From an uncultured Lachnospiraceae bacterium (GTDB lineage Bacteria > Bacillota > Clostridia > Lachnospirales > Lachnospiraceae), in the NCBI GenBank assembly GCA_947166015.1, contig CAMVCQ010000005.1, forward strand, positions 1-57,663: a DNA stretch of 57,663 bases, in the 5' to 3' direction. The translations under genes and the position numbers were made by a program. The notes beneath the pieces are model-generated. The model saw only the letters and a list, made by a program, of their open reading frames with translations. It had not been told where the DNA came from and searched no databases. This document shows, one piece after another, positions 16,475 through 27,145 of this stretch; positions within the stretch are counted from its first letter, which is position 1, and the number at the start of each line of letters is the position of its first letter.

Positions 16475-19030
16475 TCACTTCATTATCCTGGTATAAATCG
16501 CATTTCCGTACTCCGTCACTTCAACTGTTTCATCACAACTCATAACCTCCGATAAAAATGCCCCGAGGCTGTCTTCCTCTGCTGTCTTTCCCGGCGTCTC
16601 CCACAGAAACTGCTTTTCAGCCATTCTGCATTTGTGCATCGCTGTACCTGCATCACCGTAGAAAGCGTCGATGTAGTCGACATCAAAGTCATCCACAACA
16701 AGCCTTACATCAGATTCTTTTGACTCTTCATTCACCCATGCCTTGTAGCTGTCCAAAATCTCCGGCATAGTTTTCAACACATCATCCGCATACTTATCCT
16801 TTTGAAAAATGACCCGAAGCTGTTTATTTGCCTTTTCAAATTCTCTTATCATTTCAAGCGCGTGTTTCATCTTGTCAATTCCCGCCTGCCCCTCATCATA
16901 GAGCATACTCGCGCTGACATAGAAAAGCATTGTCTTTTCAGTCTTTTCATCAAGTATAGCTTTTTTCTTTCTTGTTTTTAAGTCAGTCAATGGTGAGCCG
17001 ATGCCTTTTATTTTGGAATCAAAATCTATTATCCCATTTGCATCATCCTCGCCCCCGGCTATGAATCCATCCAGCATCTCCACATATACATCCTTCATCT
17101 GCTCGGACTGCACGATGACCTCATCCGCATAGATAAGCCCGGGATTTTTGATAAACACTCCCAGCGTGTACCGCCCTCTCTGATCCTCCGGAACAAGCTC
17201 TCTCAGAACAAAAGGCGGTATGAAAACCAGCTTATCCGTAATCTTACACAGGTTTGACGCATAGAAATACGGATGAACCGACACAACATCGCTATACTCA
17301 TCATAGGGATTCTGAAAAATGATCACATCGGGATGCATAGTCTCAAAATCATAAGCATCAAAAGCCGTTAATTCGACTTCTTCGGGCAATCCTTCCGTGT
17401 CAATCTCCCATTCCTCATCCTCCGGTATCATCCCGTAAGCGTCCTTATACTTATACGGAACAGCGATCACAGTGACATTCACATTTTCATCAGCCATTGC
17501 TGCTTCCCATATCGTATGGAGTGAATTCCAATTATCAGCCCGGTCGACGAGAAACACTATTTCTTTGTATTCTTCAAACTCATACTCGCAAATCTTTTTC
17601 AACACACTGTCGTGTGAACGCAACTTATCTATCAGCATTTTCAATTCGTCTGTTCCATCATTTGCATCCATGGCACCCAGCTTTTCGTATAATTCAAAAA
17701 CGCTCTCGCAATACCCTTCAAGGATGTGCACCAGGTTTTCTGCACAAATCCCTGATGCATTATTCACCTCATCAAAACCATCACCCTCGTCATGCGGAAC
17801 AACCACATATGCCTTTCTAACCTTGCGCTCTATCAACTCACCCATATATACAGCCAAGCTCTGGCACTGCCCCAAAAGCTCAAGCACCTGGTTTAATGCA
17901 TCCCCAGTCAGCGCTCCAGCTATATACTCGTGCGCCTCCAAAAGTAACCCTACATTGTCGCGCACAACATCCTTGACAGCAGCCTTTGCAAGCCTCTCGC
18001 CTTGCACCCTCGCATACTCTTCCTCGGAAAACCTGTACTTCAACAGTTCAAAATCATACTTTTCTTTCAGTTCATCGGCAAGTATATCATACGACGGATA
18101 CCTGTGATTGTAGTATATGTATGCAGGATACATAAAGTCCCCATACGACCGCCTCAAAAGTCCGTCATACCCACACGGCACAGACACCTTCGTACCCTCG
18201 AATTCCATCTCAAAAACATTATCAAATGTCTTTTCATACGACCAGATCCTTTTTTCAGATTTGATATAAATGGCGACATTCGCAATCTTGTAAGCGTTAT
18301 TATTATCAGAATCAGTTGTATTTTCTATACGAATTCCTTTCTCATCACCTGACTCTTTCACTGCTTTGAAAGTCACATTTTTCAAGTACTCATCCATTAC
18401 CTTGAAAGCCTCTACGCCGTAGTTTTGTCCCTTTTCAAAACTGATCTTTTCTCCGGTCAGCTTTTCCAATTCTTTGATCTTCGAAACCACCTCAGGTGCA
18501 GATAGATTATCGCCGGATTCACTGATCTGCGTCCTCAATGATTCGCACAGAAAAATAACCCGCATATACTCATCATACGCTTGTTTATCCTCCGGGATCA
18601 TATCAAGAATAAAAATGTCCAGCGCGTTACCAAATGGAAATCCATGTCTTTCGGGCCATTTCTCAGAGTCGTACAGTAGCGTACTTTTTTCCATCCATCT
18701 GCGGGCTGTATTGGTGTTTCCAACCGTAGTAAAATCATCTATATGGTACTGACCTTCTTTTTCCTCTTTTCCTACCAACGCAAGGAGCTTTTCAAAATCA
18801 ACTCTCGGCATTTCGAGATCAAAATCATCGTCCCATGGCACAAACCCACCGTGACGCACTGCACCTATCAGATTCCCCCACCCCATCGTGCATTTGAGCC
18901 CATTGTCTCTACACACTTGGGTGAGCTTTTCATGATCATCAAGACACACAGCCCACTGTTTTTTCATCATTGAAGGGATCAAAAATCCTTCTCTGACCTC
19001 ATCCAAAAAATACGACTTATCAAATTTCAT
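16475..19030 (-). CDS. LicD-family protein 2 (same architecture)
   Basis: MGWGNLIGAVRHGGFVPWDDDFDLEMPRVDFEKL; C-terminal half nearly identical to LicD 1. Confidence 0.8.
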   Translation of the reverse strand: MKFDKSYFLDEVREGFLIPSMMKKQWAVCLDDHEKLTQVCRDNGLKCTMGWGNLIGAVRHGGFVPWDDDFDLEMPRVDFEKLLALVGKEEKEGQYHIDDFTTVGNTNTARRWMEKSTLLYDSEKWPERHGFPFGNALDIFILDMIPEDKQAYDEYMRVIFLCESLRTQISESGDNLSAPEVVSKIKELEKLTGEKISFEKGQNYGVEAFKVMDEYLKNVTFKAVKESGDEKGIRIENTTDSDNNNAYKIANVAIYIKSEKRIWSYEKTFDNVFEMEFEGTKVSVPCGYDGLLRRSYGDFMYPAYIYYNHRYPSYDILADELKEKYDFELLKYRFSEEEYARVQGERLAKAAVKDVVRDNVGLLLEAHEYIAGALTGDALNQVLELLGQCQSLAVYMGELIERKVRKAYVVVPHDEGDGFDEVNNASGICAENLVHILEGYCESVFELYEKLGAMDANDGTDELKMLIDKLRSHDSVLKKICEYEFEEYKEIVFLVDRADNWNSLHTIWEAAMADENVNVTVIAVPYKYKDAYGMIPEDEEWEIDTEGLPEEVELTAFDAYDFETMHPDVIIFQNPYDEYSDVVSVHPYFYASNLCKITDKLVFIPPFVLRELVPEDQRGRYTLGVFIKNPGLIYADEVIVQSEQMKDVYVEMLDGFIAGGEDDANGIIDFDSKIKGIGSPLTDLKTRKKKAILDEKTEKTMLFYVSASMLYDEGQAGIDKMKHALEMIREFEKANKQLRVIFQKDKYADDVLKTMPEILDSYKAWVNEESKESDVRLVVDDFDVDYIDAFYGDAGTAMHKCRMAEKQFLWETPGKTAEEDSLGAFLSEVMSCDETVEVTEYGNAIYTRIMK

Positions 19031-21558
19031 TTCTTAATCTCCAGCCAAAGCTTTTCTATATCACAACAGTCTTTATCACAAGTATCATATTCACGGTCAG
19101 CTACAGCCTTTACAAACTCATCAAGGGTCCATTGTGACTCTCCCTCGCCCTCATCAGCCACCATTATATCATCAGTCCATTTTTTCTGTTCACAGTTATT
19201 ATCAAAAACCATGCAATCCGAGAAGGACGGATTTTCAAGCAGAACAGGCTTCCCGTTCATACGACACTCATTCATCAGAACGCAGCCATCGCCATACATT
19301 CCGTCACAACTAAGTGCTAACTCTTCCTCGTTTTCATCGTTACAGATTGTTACATTTTTGTACTCTCCTAAAAGCAACTCATCATACGCTTTTTTTATTT
19401 CTTTTTTATAGCATAGTATCTCCTCAGCATACGGATCCGGACTCCAGATAACATCTATTTTTCCCTCGTAACCCTCAAGATACGACAATACTTTTTTCGC
19501 CTTATCTATACCTACCTGACCGTATTCATAAAGCATACTTGCGCCAAGCCTATAGAGGATTTGTTTGTAAACGCCGTTATGTTCATCAGGATTTACAATA
19601 TCACCTGTAACATTATTGTCAAAACTCCCCTCAGGATCATCTATATTCTCTGTATTTTCTGTATTCACAGCTTTATCAAGTTTGCGTTTCGACGAGCCCA
19701 AATCGGCGACCACCACTTTTATATCATCTGCCCTTCGCGGTACAAATTCTTTTACAATCCCTTCAAAAACACCTTTTTCCGCTTCAGTTCGCACTATTAT
19801 GCTATCTGCATAAACACCGCCGGGAGTTTTTAAAAATGTTCCGATCGTATACACCGACTGCGAAAAAGCAACCTTTTTTTCGTCCAATCTAAACGGCGGG
19901 ATCAGCACAAGCTTTTTTGCATGCACAGCAATGTTTTTTATATAATAATACGGATGCAAAGACATTCCTTCCGCATACTCATCGTAGGGATATTGATACA
20001 AAACCACATCCGGTTTTTCAATCGAAAAATCATATGAATCAAATGGCATAGTCTCTATTCCTGGCGGGGTATCATCTACATCCTCAACGATCGAGTTTTT
20101 GTCGATCCGACCTTCAAAATTTTTATAGTACATAGGTACTTTTATCGCCGATACAACAGTATCATCATTAAGTGCGGCATTATACAATTCCAAATATGAA
20201 TCAATATCTTTGTTTCTGCAATACAAAAAAACAACTTTTTTCTTGTCTTTCAGTCCAGATAGAGCCTGTCTCAGGTTATCTAAATGACGGTTTAGTTCTT
20301 CCGAGATCATATCTGCATTAATTTCTATTTCACCTTCAGAATCAAGCTTTTGAAAAATCCCAAACAAGCTCTCGCAATACTCCTCAAGCGTTCGAACAAA
20401 TCCAAGTTCATCCTTGGCATTTTTTTCTATATCATTACCCGTTTCTATCGCAAGCTCCTGGCATTGTCCGATCAGACCTACAGCAGAGTTTATATCGCTT
20501 TTTACAAATTCAACTATTGCAGTATGCGCTTCTTCAAAAAGCTTTATAGTTTCTGACGCCTTATCTGCCGTGCTCGGTTTAGCAGTATTCTTTGCATCAT
20601 TTTTAACTTTTATTACAACTTCTTCATCGCATTCATAGGAAGCAAGTCCGTATCCCGACAGTTTTTTTGCGTCTTTATCCATCGCTTCATAGAAGGGATA
20701 ATTATGCACGCCTCCCGCCATCACAGGACGCATATAATTTCCAAAATATCTTCGCAAAATCCCATCATACCCTATAGGCACACTGATACTCTCGTCCTCA
20801 AACTTCACATCAATGTAGTGAGCATATAGTTCCTTCGGTGCTACAAAGCTTTTGTTTCTGTTATAGTAAGCAGGAATCCCGATATGATCGCTGTCTGATT
20901 TTGTAAACCTTGCCGTGTACTCATCCATCATTGCGAGAATTTTGATGAATAATGGTCCCTCTATATCCCTGTTTATCTTTACACCAAGTCGATGCTCCAA
21001 GGCCTTGATTTTATTTGCCATTTCAAGGTTTAATCCGACACTTCCATTCTCTTTTGCAAACTCTTTTGTCCTACCTGCCTCATAGATACTTTCCCAATAC
21101 TCTTTTCCTTTTTCTCCATCTATAGGCATATACTCAAAAACAAAAATGTCAAGGATGCTGACAAAAGGAAAACCATAGCCTTCCTTCCATTTTTCAACCG
21201 GCTCGATAAGCGATCTTGAACTCATAAACCTGCGTGTCATGTTTTCGCTTTCATCAAAAATATAATCACTTATCCACTGCTCTGTTTCAGTATCGTCAGC
21301 CAGATAATCATACAGTTTATTGTATTCGTCATGAAGCATCTGCGTATCTACATCATCATCCCACGGGATAAATCCGCCATTTCTGATCGCACCGATAAGA
21401 GTCCCCCACATAGCCGAGACATGAATCCCTAATTTTTGGCATATCTCACAAAGCGCACGATAGTTTTGCAAGTCTTTTTTCCACGCGCGCTTCATTCGTC
21501 CGGGCACCAAAAATCCATCCCGGACCTCATCCAAAAAATATTCCCTGCTATACTCCAT
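19027..21558 (-). CDS. LicD-family protein 3 (same architecture)
   Basis: MWGTLIGAIRNGGFIPWDDDVDTQM; KPDVVLYQYPYDEYAEGMSLHPYYYIKNI. Confidence 0.8.
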   Translation of the reverse strand: MEYSREYFLDEVRDGFLVPGRMKRAWKKDLQNYRALCEICQKLGIHVSAMWGTLIGAIRNGGFIPWDDDVDTQMLHDEYNKLYDYLADDTETEQWISDYIFDESENMTRRFMSSRSLIEPVEKWKEGYGFPFVSILDIFVFEYMPIDGEKGKEYWESIYEAGRTKEFAKENGSVGLNLEMANKIKALEHRLGVKINRDIEGPLFIKILAMMDEYTARFTKSDSDHIGIPAYYNRNKSFVAPKELYAHYIDVKFEDESISVPIGYDGILRRYFGNYMRPVMAGGVHNYPFYEAMDKDAKKLSGYGLASYECDEEVVIKVKNDAKNTAKPSTADKASETIKLFEEAHTAIVEFVKSDINSAVGLIGQCQELAIETGNDIEKNAKDELGFVRTLEEYCESLFGIFQKLDSEGEIEINADMISEELNRHLDNLRQALSGLKDKKKVVFLYCRNKDIDSYLELYNAALNDDTVVSAIKVPMYYKNFEGRIDKNSIVEDVDDTPPGIETMPFDSYDFSIEKPDVVLYQYPYDEYAEGMSLHPYYYIKNIAVHAKKLVLIPPFRLDEKKVAFSQSVYTIGTFLKTPGGVYADSIIVRTEAEKGVFEGIVKEFVPRRADDIKVVVADLGSSKRKLDKAVNTENTENIDDPEGSFDNNVTGDIVNPDEHNGVYKQILYRLGASMLYEYGQVGIDKAKKVLSYLEGYEGKIDVIWSPDPYAEEILCYKKEIKKAYDELLLGEYKNVTICNDENEEELALSCDGMYGDGCVLMNECRMNGKPVLLENPSFSDCMVFDNNCEQKKWTDDIMVADEGEGESQWTLDEFVKAVADREYDTCDKDCCDIEKLWLEIKK

Positions 21559-21572
21559 ATTCCGTCTCCACA

Positions 21573-24257
21573 TCAACCTTTTATCTCATTCCAGATAATT
21601 GCTCCGACTGTTTCCTTCGCAGCGCTTTCCTTTTCCTTCAAAGCCTTCTCCCTGGCTTCATCTGTAAACCTTACCATCTCATCAAGGAAGTTTTCGACGC
21701 TCCAATCACCTTCATTAGCTATAAGCTTTTCCGGATCCCACTTATTATCTGTAGCATTATTATTCGATATTTTAAGCGCCGGACTCTGCCAAAGAACAGG
21801 CTTTTTCATCCTATACGATTTAGTCATTACAACAGATCCGTCTCCATAGAATCCATCAGCGTCAAGCACAGCGCTTTCAATATCTCCGGATTCATCGACT
21901 GTCACATGGTCATCTGCCCTCAATTCCTCGACAAATCTTTTGTATCTTTCGTACAATCCCTTTTTCTTGTTTTTCAAAACCTTATGTATATTTTGATCTT
22001 CAAAATACCTGATATACATATCTGTTCCAAATCGCTCTTTTGCAAGCTCTATAAGATTTCTGCTTTTCTCAAGCATTTCGTTCCCGTACTGATACAATAC
22101 GCTCACACTTATATGATACAAAAGCACGTATTTTTTTTCAGACTCCGGACGGACACAGGCACACTCAACATCCTGTGCCGGCACTCCTGCTCCCGATATT
22201 CTTGAATTCCAATCTACTTTATCGGTCATCTCTTTCAGTATCTCTGCAAATACATTTTTCATGTTTTCCGACTGTGCAAATATCACATCTGCATACGCCG
22301 GTCCCGGGTTTCTCAGATATCTTCCAAGCGTATATCTTGACCTCTGATCCTCGGGCGTGACCTCATCCACCGTAAATGCAGGTACAAAAACAAGCTTGTT
22401 TGTATACATCCGTATCCTTGCAGCATATAGATCAGGATGCACGGAATACACATCCCCGTACTCATCATAAGGCTCCTGAAAAATAACAACATCCGGTTTT
22501 TCAGTTTCAAAAGAATAATCATCAAAATCAGTCAGAGTAACCTCATCCGGAAAGCCCTCATTTTTGGTGATCATGTTTTCCTTGATCAGCTCGCCTTTGC
22601 CATCCTTCATAAAAAACGGAGTGACTATAACCGTCACTTTTTCGACCTTTTCATCAGCTTTTGCAGCCTTCCAAAGCGAATGCAGCGACTTCCAGCATTT
22701 CGCATCTAGAACCAAAAATACAACACTTTTTATCCCTGTTTTTTCGTATGTTTCCGACTGATCATCCATAAACCCAGATGAATCTTTTGAATTATTATCT
22801 GATCCTATGATATTCTCTTTTGAATTAACCTCATTTTCCTGAACATCGTCAAAACCGGAATTGCCATTATACTCGTTATTATTATCAATTATAATATCCG
22901 CCGCTTCAGGTATTTTTACCTCGTATTCTTTTAGGCCATTTATACCTTCTGCGTCCTGCTCTCCCGCACTTAGCTTCTGATAAACAAAATAAATCTTTTC
23001 ACAATACTCCTCAAGGACACTTATTATATCTCCGCAATCAATCCCTCTGTCTTCTATAGTCTCTCCGAGACTTACTGCCAGATCCTGGCATCCCGCAAGG
23101 ACACCCAGTGCTTCATCAAACCTCGATTCAGCGCAGGCATTCTCTATGATGGCATGAGCTTCCTTCAGAGCATTTACTACATCAGAAATGGTCGTTGAAA
23201 TAGATACCATTTCTCCATCTTCAGCACCGTCGCCATTCTGACTATCTAAACCTTCTATGCTTTGCCCGACATCTGATGACACACCTTCGGAAAATAAGCT
23301 GTCATACTTGAACTCAGAAGTCTCCAGCCCGCGGTACTGCTTCAATAGTCCTTCTATCATCCTGTAATTCGGATAATCGTGAAGCGATCCGTCTTTAACA
23401 GGATATACATATCTCCCGTAAAAAGTCCTGATCAGATGATCGTAACCAATGGGAACCGTTACCGTTCCGAATTCATACGGCAGATCCACATACGTTTCAA
23501 AAACCCATTTTGGAAAGCAGCATTTGTGATTAAACATGAAATGCGGTACCGAAGAAACCTTTTCACAATTCCTTGCACTGTATCCTGAAAGGAAGTTCTC
23601 CATCACCTTCCATACCCAGTTTGTAAGCGCTCCGTCCCTGTCCGGAAGATATCTTGTTTTAAGCACTCTTTGCAGGAGGTCCAAGCTGTACGCAAATTCA
23701 TCCTCATCCTCAGCATCAAGGTTTTTCCCTTGCTCAAGCATCTCGGCAAAGTCATGTACATGCTGGCATAGATCGATCACATCCGTGAAGTATTGAACAT
23801 TTTTTTGCGAATCGGGGATATGGTCAAATATAAAAATGTCAACATTGTTTACATACTTAAACCCGTGGTCCTCATCCCACCTGTCCTCTGATTTAAGCGC
23901 ATCATTTGCATCCATCCATTTGCGCACAAGGTTTCCGTTTTCCATCGAATTATAATCACGCAAATAATGATTTTCCGGCAGCTCTCCTTTGTCTGCCGTT
24001 TCTTTAAGTTTATTGTAATCCTCTCGAAAAACAATAGTATCTATATCATCATCCCAAGGTATGTTTCCACCGTGTCTGATAGCACCGATAAGGTTACCGA
24101 AAAAAACGTGGCATTTGCCTCCGTTTTTTCCCAATGTCTCTGACAACAGCAAATAGTTTTTGAAGCTGACTGCCCAGGACTTTTTGATCATAGATGGCAC
24201 AAAAAAACCATCCCTTACCTCATCGAAAAAGTATTCCTCAGGAATCTCGTATTTCAT
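21573..24257 (-). CDS. LicD-family protein 4 (same architecture)
   Basis: FFGNLIGAIRHGGNIPWDDDIDTIVFREDYNKL; KPDVVIFQEPYDEYGDVYSVHPDLYAARI. Confidence 0.8.
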   Translation of the reverse strand: MKYEIPEEYFFDEVRDGFFVPSMIKKSWAVSFKNYLLLSETLGKNGGKCHVFFGNLIGAIRHGGNIPWDDDIDTIVFREDYNKLKETADKGELPENHYLRDYNSMENGNLVRKWMDANDALKSEDRWDEDHGFKYVNNVDIFIFDHIPDSQKNVQYFTDVIDLCQHVHDFAEMLEQGKNLDAEDEDEFAYSLDLLQRVLKTRYLPDRDGALTNWVWKVMENFLSGYSARNCEKVSSVPHFMFNHKCCFPKWVFETYVDLPYEFGTVTVPIGYDHLIRTFYGRYVYPVKDGSLHDYPNYRMIEGLLKQYRGLETSEFKYDSLFSEGVSSDVGQSIEGLDSQNGDGAEDGEMVSISTTISDVVNALKEAHAIIENACAESRFDEALGVLAGCQDLAVSLGETIEDRGIDCGDIISVLEEYCEKIYFVYQKLSAGEQDAEGINGLKEYEVKIPEAADIIIDNNNEYNGNSGFDDVQENEVNSKENIIGSDNNSKDSSGFMDDQSETYEKTGIKSVVFLVLDAKCWKSLHSLWKAAKADEKVEKVTVIVTPFFMKDGKGELIKENMITKNEGFPDEVTLTDFDDYSFETEKPDVVIFQEPYDEYGDVYSVHPDLYAARIRMYTNKLVFVPAFTVDEVTPEDQRSRYTLGRYLRNPGPAYADVIFAQSENMKNVFAEILKEMTDKVDWNSRISGAGVPAQDVECACVRPESEKKYVLLYHISVSVLYQYGNEMLEKSRNLIELAKERFGTDMYIRYFEDQNIHKVLKNKKKGLYERYKRFVEELRADDHVTVDESGDIESAVLDADGFYGDGSVVMTKSYRMKKPVLWQSPALKISNNNATDNKWDPEKLIANEGDWSVENFLDEMVRFTDEAREKALKEKESAAKETVGAIIWNEIKG

Positions 24258-24371
24258 TCCTACCTCCACGATTCTAAGCGACTTCACAACTGCGTTTCAC
24301 AATTATCTCGACACTGACAATAAGGATTATCATTCAATACAAATCAAATCTTTCCCCCACTTTATCAGTCT

Positions 24372-27074
24372 CTATTTCAATAAAGCATCAACTATCCTAG
24401 CTGCATTACCTTCGGCTGGCTTAACCGGCTCGTATTTCACTGCCTCATCAAGGAAATTCTCCATCGTCCACTGCCTGTCTGTAACGATAGTCAGATCCGG
24501 CGTCCATTTCTTAGTCTCATAGCCGTCCATTTCGATCAATGGATGCGCCGGAGTTTCCCAAAGTACAGGCTTTCCGGCCTCTCTGATATGGTTCATCATC
24601 GCACATCCGTCACCATACATGAAGTCCGCTATGTTTTTGATGAGTGTATCATCCCAGCTCTCGTCAAGTATGCCCCAGCCTTCTTTTTCAAATTCGTCTC
24701 GATACGCTCTAAACGCTATCCAAGTGTCCTTCGCGTGGTTTTTGAGTATCTCTCTCGCATAAGGATCCATATACCACCACACTAGGATATCATCATTGTC
24801 TATCGCTTTTTTTACTTCGTTTTTCATTTTCTCAAGCGCAGGCTTTCCGTGGCTAAACAGTGCACTTCCACCCGGGAAAAATGCCATGATCTTCCTAAAC
24901 GAACCATCCGGTTTTGTAAGCTTATCTATGATCTCAGGAGACACCTCATAGACCTCATCATATATATCAGGAGTTGTTTTCTGTCCTGATTTTTCATAGT
25001 AAACATCATTATCTTTGTCGTACAATAATGTCCTCGTCCTTGCCTTCCAGTCATAGAGAGCTGATCCCGCTCCTGAAACCTTGGTTGAAAAATCTATTAT
25101 GTCCTGACTCTCAACAACAGCCTCTGCAGCCTGCTCATCTCCTGCCGCCATAAGCTCGAGCCTTTTTTGAGCAGTTAATTCTTTGCACATAAAATCATCA
25201 AGATTATCAGCATAAGCTGCCGCCATCGTGTCAGACTGAGCAACGATCATATCACTGTACAGCGCTCCGGGATTTCGCAAAAAGCTCGACAAGCTCACCC
25301 ACAACTTATCTCTGCCGACTGCCTCTTTTGTTACAAAAGGCGGGATCAATACCATTTTTTCCGTATGTAGATATAGGTTTGATGAAAAGTAATACGGATG
25401 CATATATATCGATTCATTGTAATCATCATATGGCCACTGATCAACTATCACATCCGGATGCCTGTTCTCAAAGTCGTATTTATCATAGTCGGTAAAAATA
25501 ATCCCCTCCGGATATCCTTCGGTTTCTATTATCATTTCATTTTTATCTACTGTTCCGTCGTATTTTCTTTCATAATACGGAACTCTGATAACTACGACAT
25601 TGGTATCTTTTCTTTTTGATAATTCCTCATATATCGTATGAAGCGATTGCCAATTCTTTGCTCTGTAGCATAGCAAAACAACTTCTTTTTTATCAACTGT
25701 TTTATTTGAAATATCAGAGAAGATTTCCTCGTATTTTATCATACGCTCACACGCGTCAACAAGTTTATTCACCGACACTTCTGCTCCTGAAAGAGCACCG
25801 TCTGCAAGCTGGTAGAGCTCATAGATATCGCCGCAATACTTCTCAAATTCTTTTACTATATCCTCTCCGCCAACAGCATCCGTTTCGACTCTTTCTCCTA
25901 CCGAAACAGCTAAATCCTGACATTGCCCGAGTACATCAAGTAGAGTTTCATCAACATCTCCGTTAGCGCACTTGCTCTGTATAAATCTGTGTGCATCTCC
26001 AAAAAGCTCTATACTGTTTTTCACCTGTGTCGAAACAGAAATCTTTGCTTTCCTTCCGTCAACAATAGCACGGTATGCATTTTTATCATATCTGAATTTA
26101 TGGTACTCGATATTTGCTTTTTTTCTCATCTGTTCTTCCATAGAATCGTAAACAGGATACCCGTGCACGCCTCCCATAAGAGTAGGGCACATGTAATCCC
26201 CATATGACATCCTAAGGATCTGATCATATGAAATCGGAAGCGGAATAGTACCGTGGTCAAACGGCAGGTTTACACTTCCGGCAAAAAGAGATTTATCGTA
26301 CTGAAATCCCTCAATATTTATCATGTATGCTATTATGGTAAGCAGGTTTCCCTGACCTTGTTTATACCTGGAACAAAACTCATCCATAGCTTTGTAAAGC
26401 TTAACAAACAATGGATTGTCGCTATCTTCAAGCTCTATACCTGTGGATTTGGAAAGCCTTCTGATGTTTTCCATCAACTGAGCTTCGTCGATTATCTCGT
26501 TCTCGTCAAGCCCATCCGTTCCGTTTCTTTTCTGTTCAGCCAAAAGCTTTGCCTGCCCGCTCAGGGTAGCATAGCTTTCAACAACCATATAATGAGCTTT
26601 TCTTTCCTCTTCATCCCTTGGCAGCGTATCAAGAATAAAAATATCAATCGGATTGTATAACGCAAAGCCATAGTTATCCTTGCGGTCTTCCGGTTTACGG
26701 ATTATCGACTTTGTATCGACCCAAGTCCTGACCATATTTTCGTTTTGATTATATTCATAATCGCTTATCCAATACTCCTTTGGCAGTTCTCCCTTTTTCC
26801 CTCTGTAGTATAGCTTATTGAACATCTCTCTAAACATGAGCGAATCAAAATCATCATCCCAGGGAATAAAGCCGGAATTCCTGACACATCCGAGCATAGT
26901 TCCCCACATGCCAAACGCATCATACCCTTCTTTTCTGCATTCTGAGTCAAGTTCAGTGAAGTTTTTGTAACTGACTGCCCACCATTTTTGCATCAAACTT
27001 GGAACAAAAAAACCATCTATAATCTTGTCAAAAAACAATCGATTCTCATTTGTTTTGTTTGTCAATTCACTCAT
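24372..27074 (-). CDS. LicD-family protein 5 (same architecture)
   Basis: MWGTMLGCVRNSGFIPWDDDFDSLMFREMFNKL; HPDVIVDQWPYDDYNESIYMHPYYFSSNLYL. Confidence 0.8.
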   Translation of the reverse strand: MSELTNKTNENRLFFDKIIDGFFVPSLMQKWWAVSYKNFTELDSECRKEGYDAFGMWGTMLGCVRNSGFIPWDDDFDSLMFREMFNKLYYRGKKGELPKEYWISDYEYNQNENMVRTWVDTKSIIRKPEDRKDNYGFALYNPIDIFILDTLPRDEEERKAHYMVVESYATLSGQAKLLAEQKRNGTDGLDENEIIDEAQLMENIRRLSKSTGIELEDSDNPLFVKLYKAMDEFCSRYKQGQGNLLTIIAYMINIEGFQYDKSLFAGSVNLPFDHGTIPLPISYDQILRMSYGDYMCPTLMGGVHGYPVYDSMEEQMRKKANIEYHKFRYDKNAYRAIVDGRKAKISVSTQVKNSIELFGDAHRFIQSKCANGDVDETLLDVLGQCQDLAVSVGERVETDAVGGEDIVKEFEKYCGDIYELYQLADGALSGAEVSVNKLVDACERMIKYEEIFSDISNKTVDKKEVVLLCYRAKNWQSLHTIYEELSKRKDTNVVVIRVPYYERKYDGTVDKNEMIIETEGYPEGIIFTDYDKYDFENRHPDVIVDQWPYDDYNESIYMHPYYFSSNLYLHTEKMVLIPPFVTKEAVGRDKLWVSLSSFLRNPGALYSDMIVAQSDTMAAAYADNLDDFMCKELTAQKRLELMAAGDEQAAEAVVESQDIIDFSTKVSGAGSALYDWKARTRTLLYDKDNDVYYEKSGQKTTPDIYDEVYEVSPEIIDKLTKPDGSFRKIMAFFPGGSALFSHGKPALEKMKNEVKKAIDNDDILVWWYMDPYAREILKNHAKDTWIAFRAYRDEFEKEGWGILDESWDDTLIKNIADFMYGDGCAMMNHIREAGKPVLWETPAHPLIEMDGYETKKWTPDLTIVTDRQWTMENFLDEAVKYEPVKPAEGNAARIVDALLK

Positions 27075-27145
27075 ATTAGAATCATTTCTCCTATCCTACG
27101 TTTTCTCCGATCAGAGCTTCAAAAGTAACTGTTCATTGGTAACTG

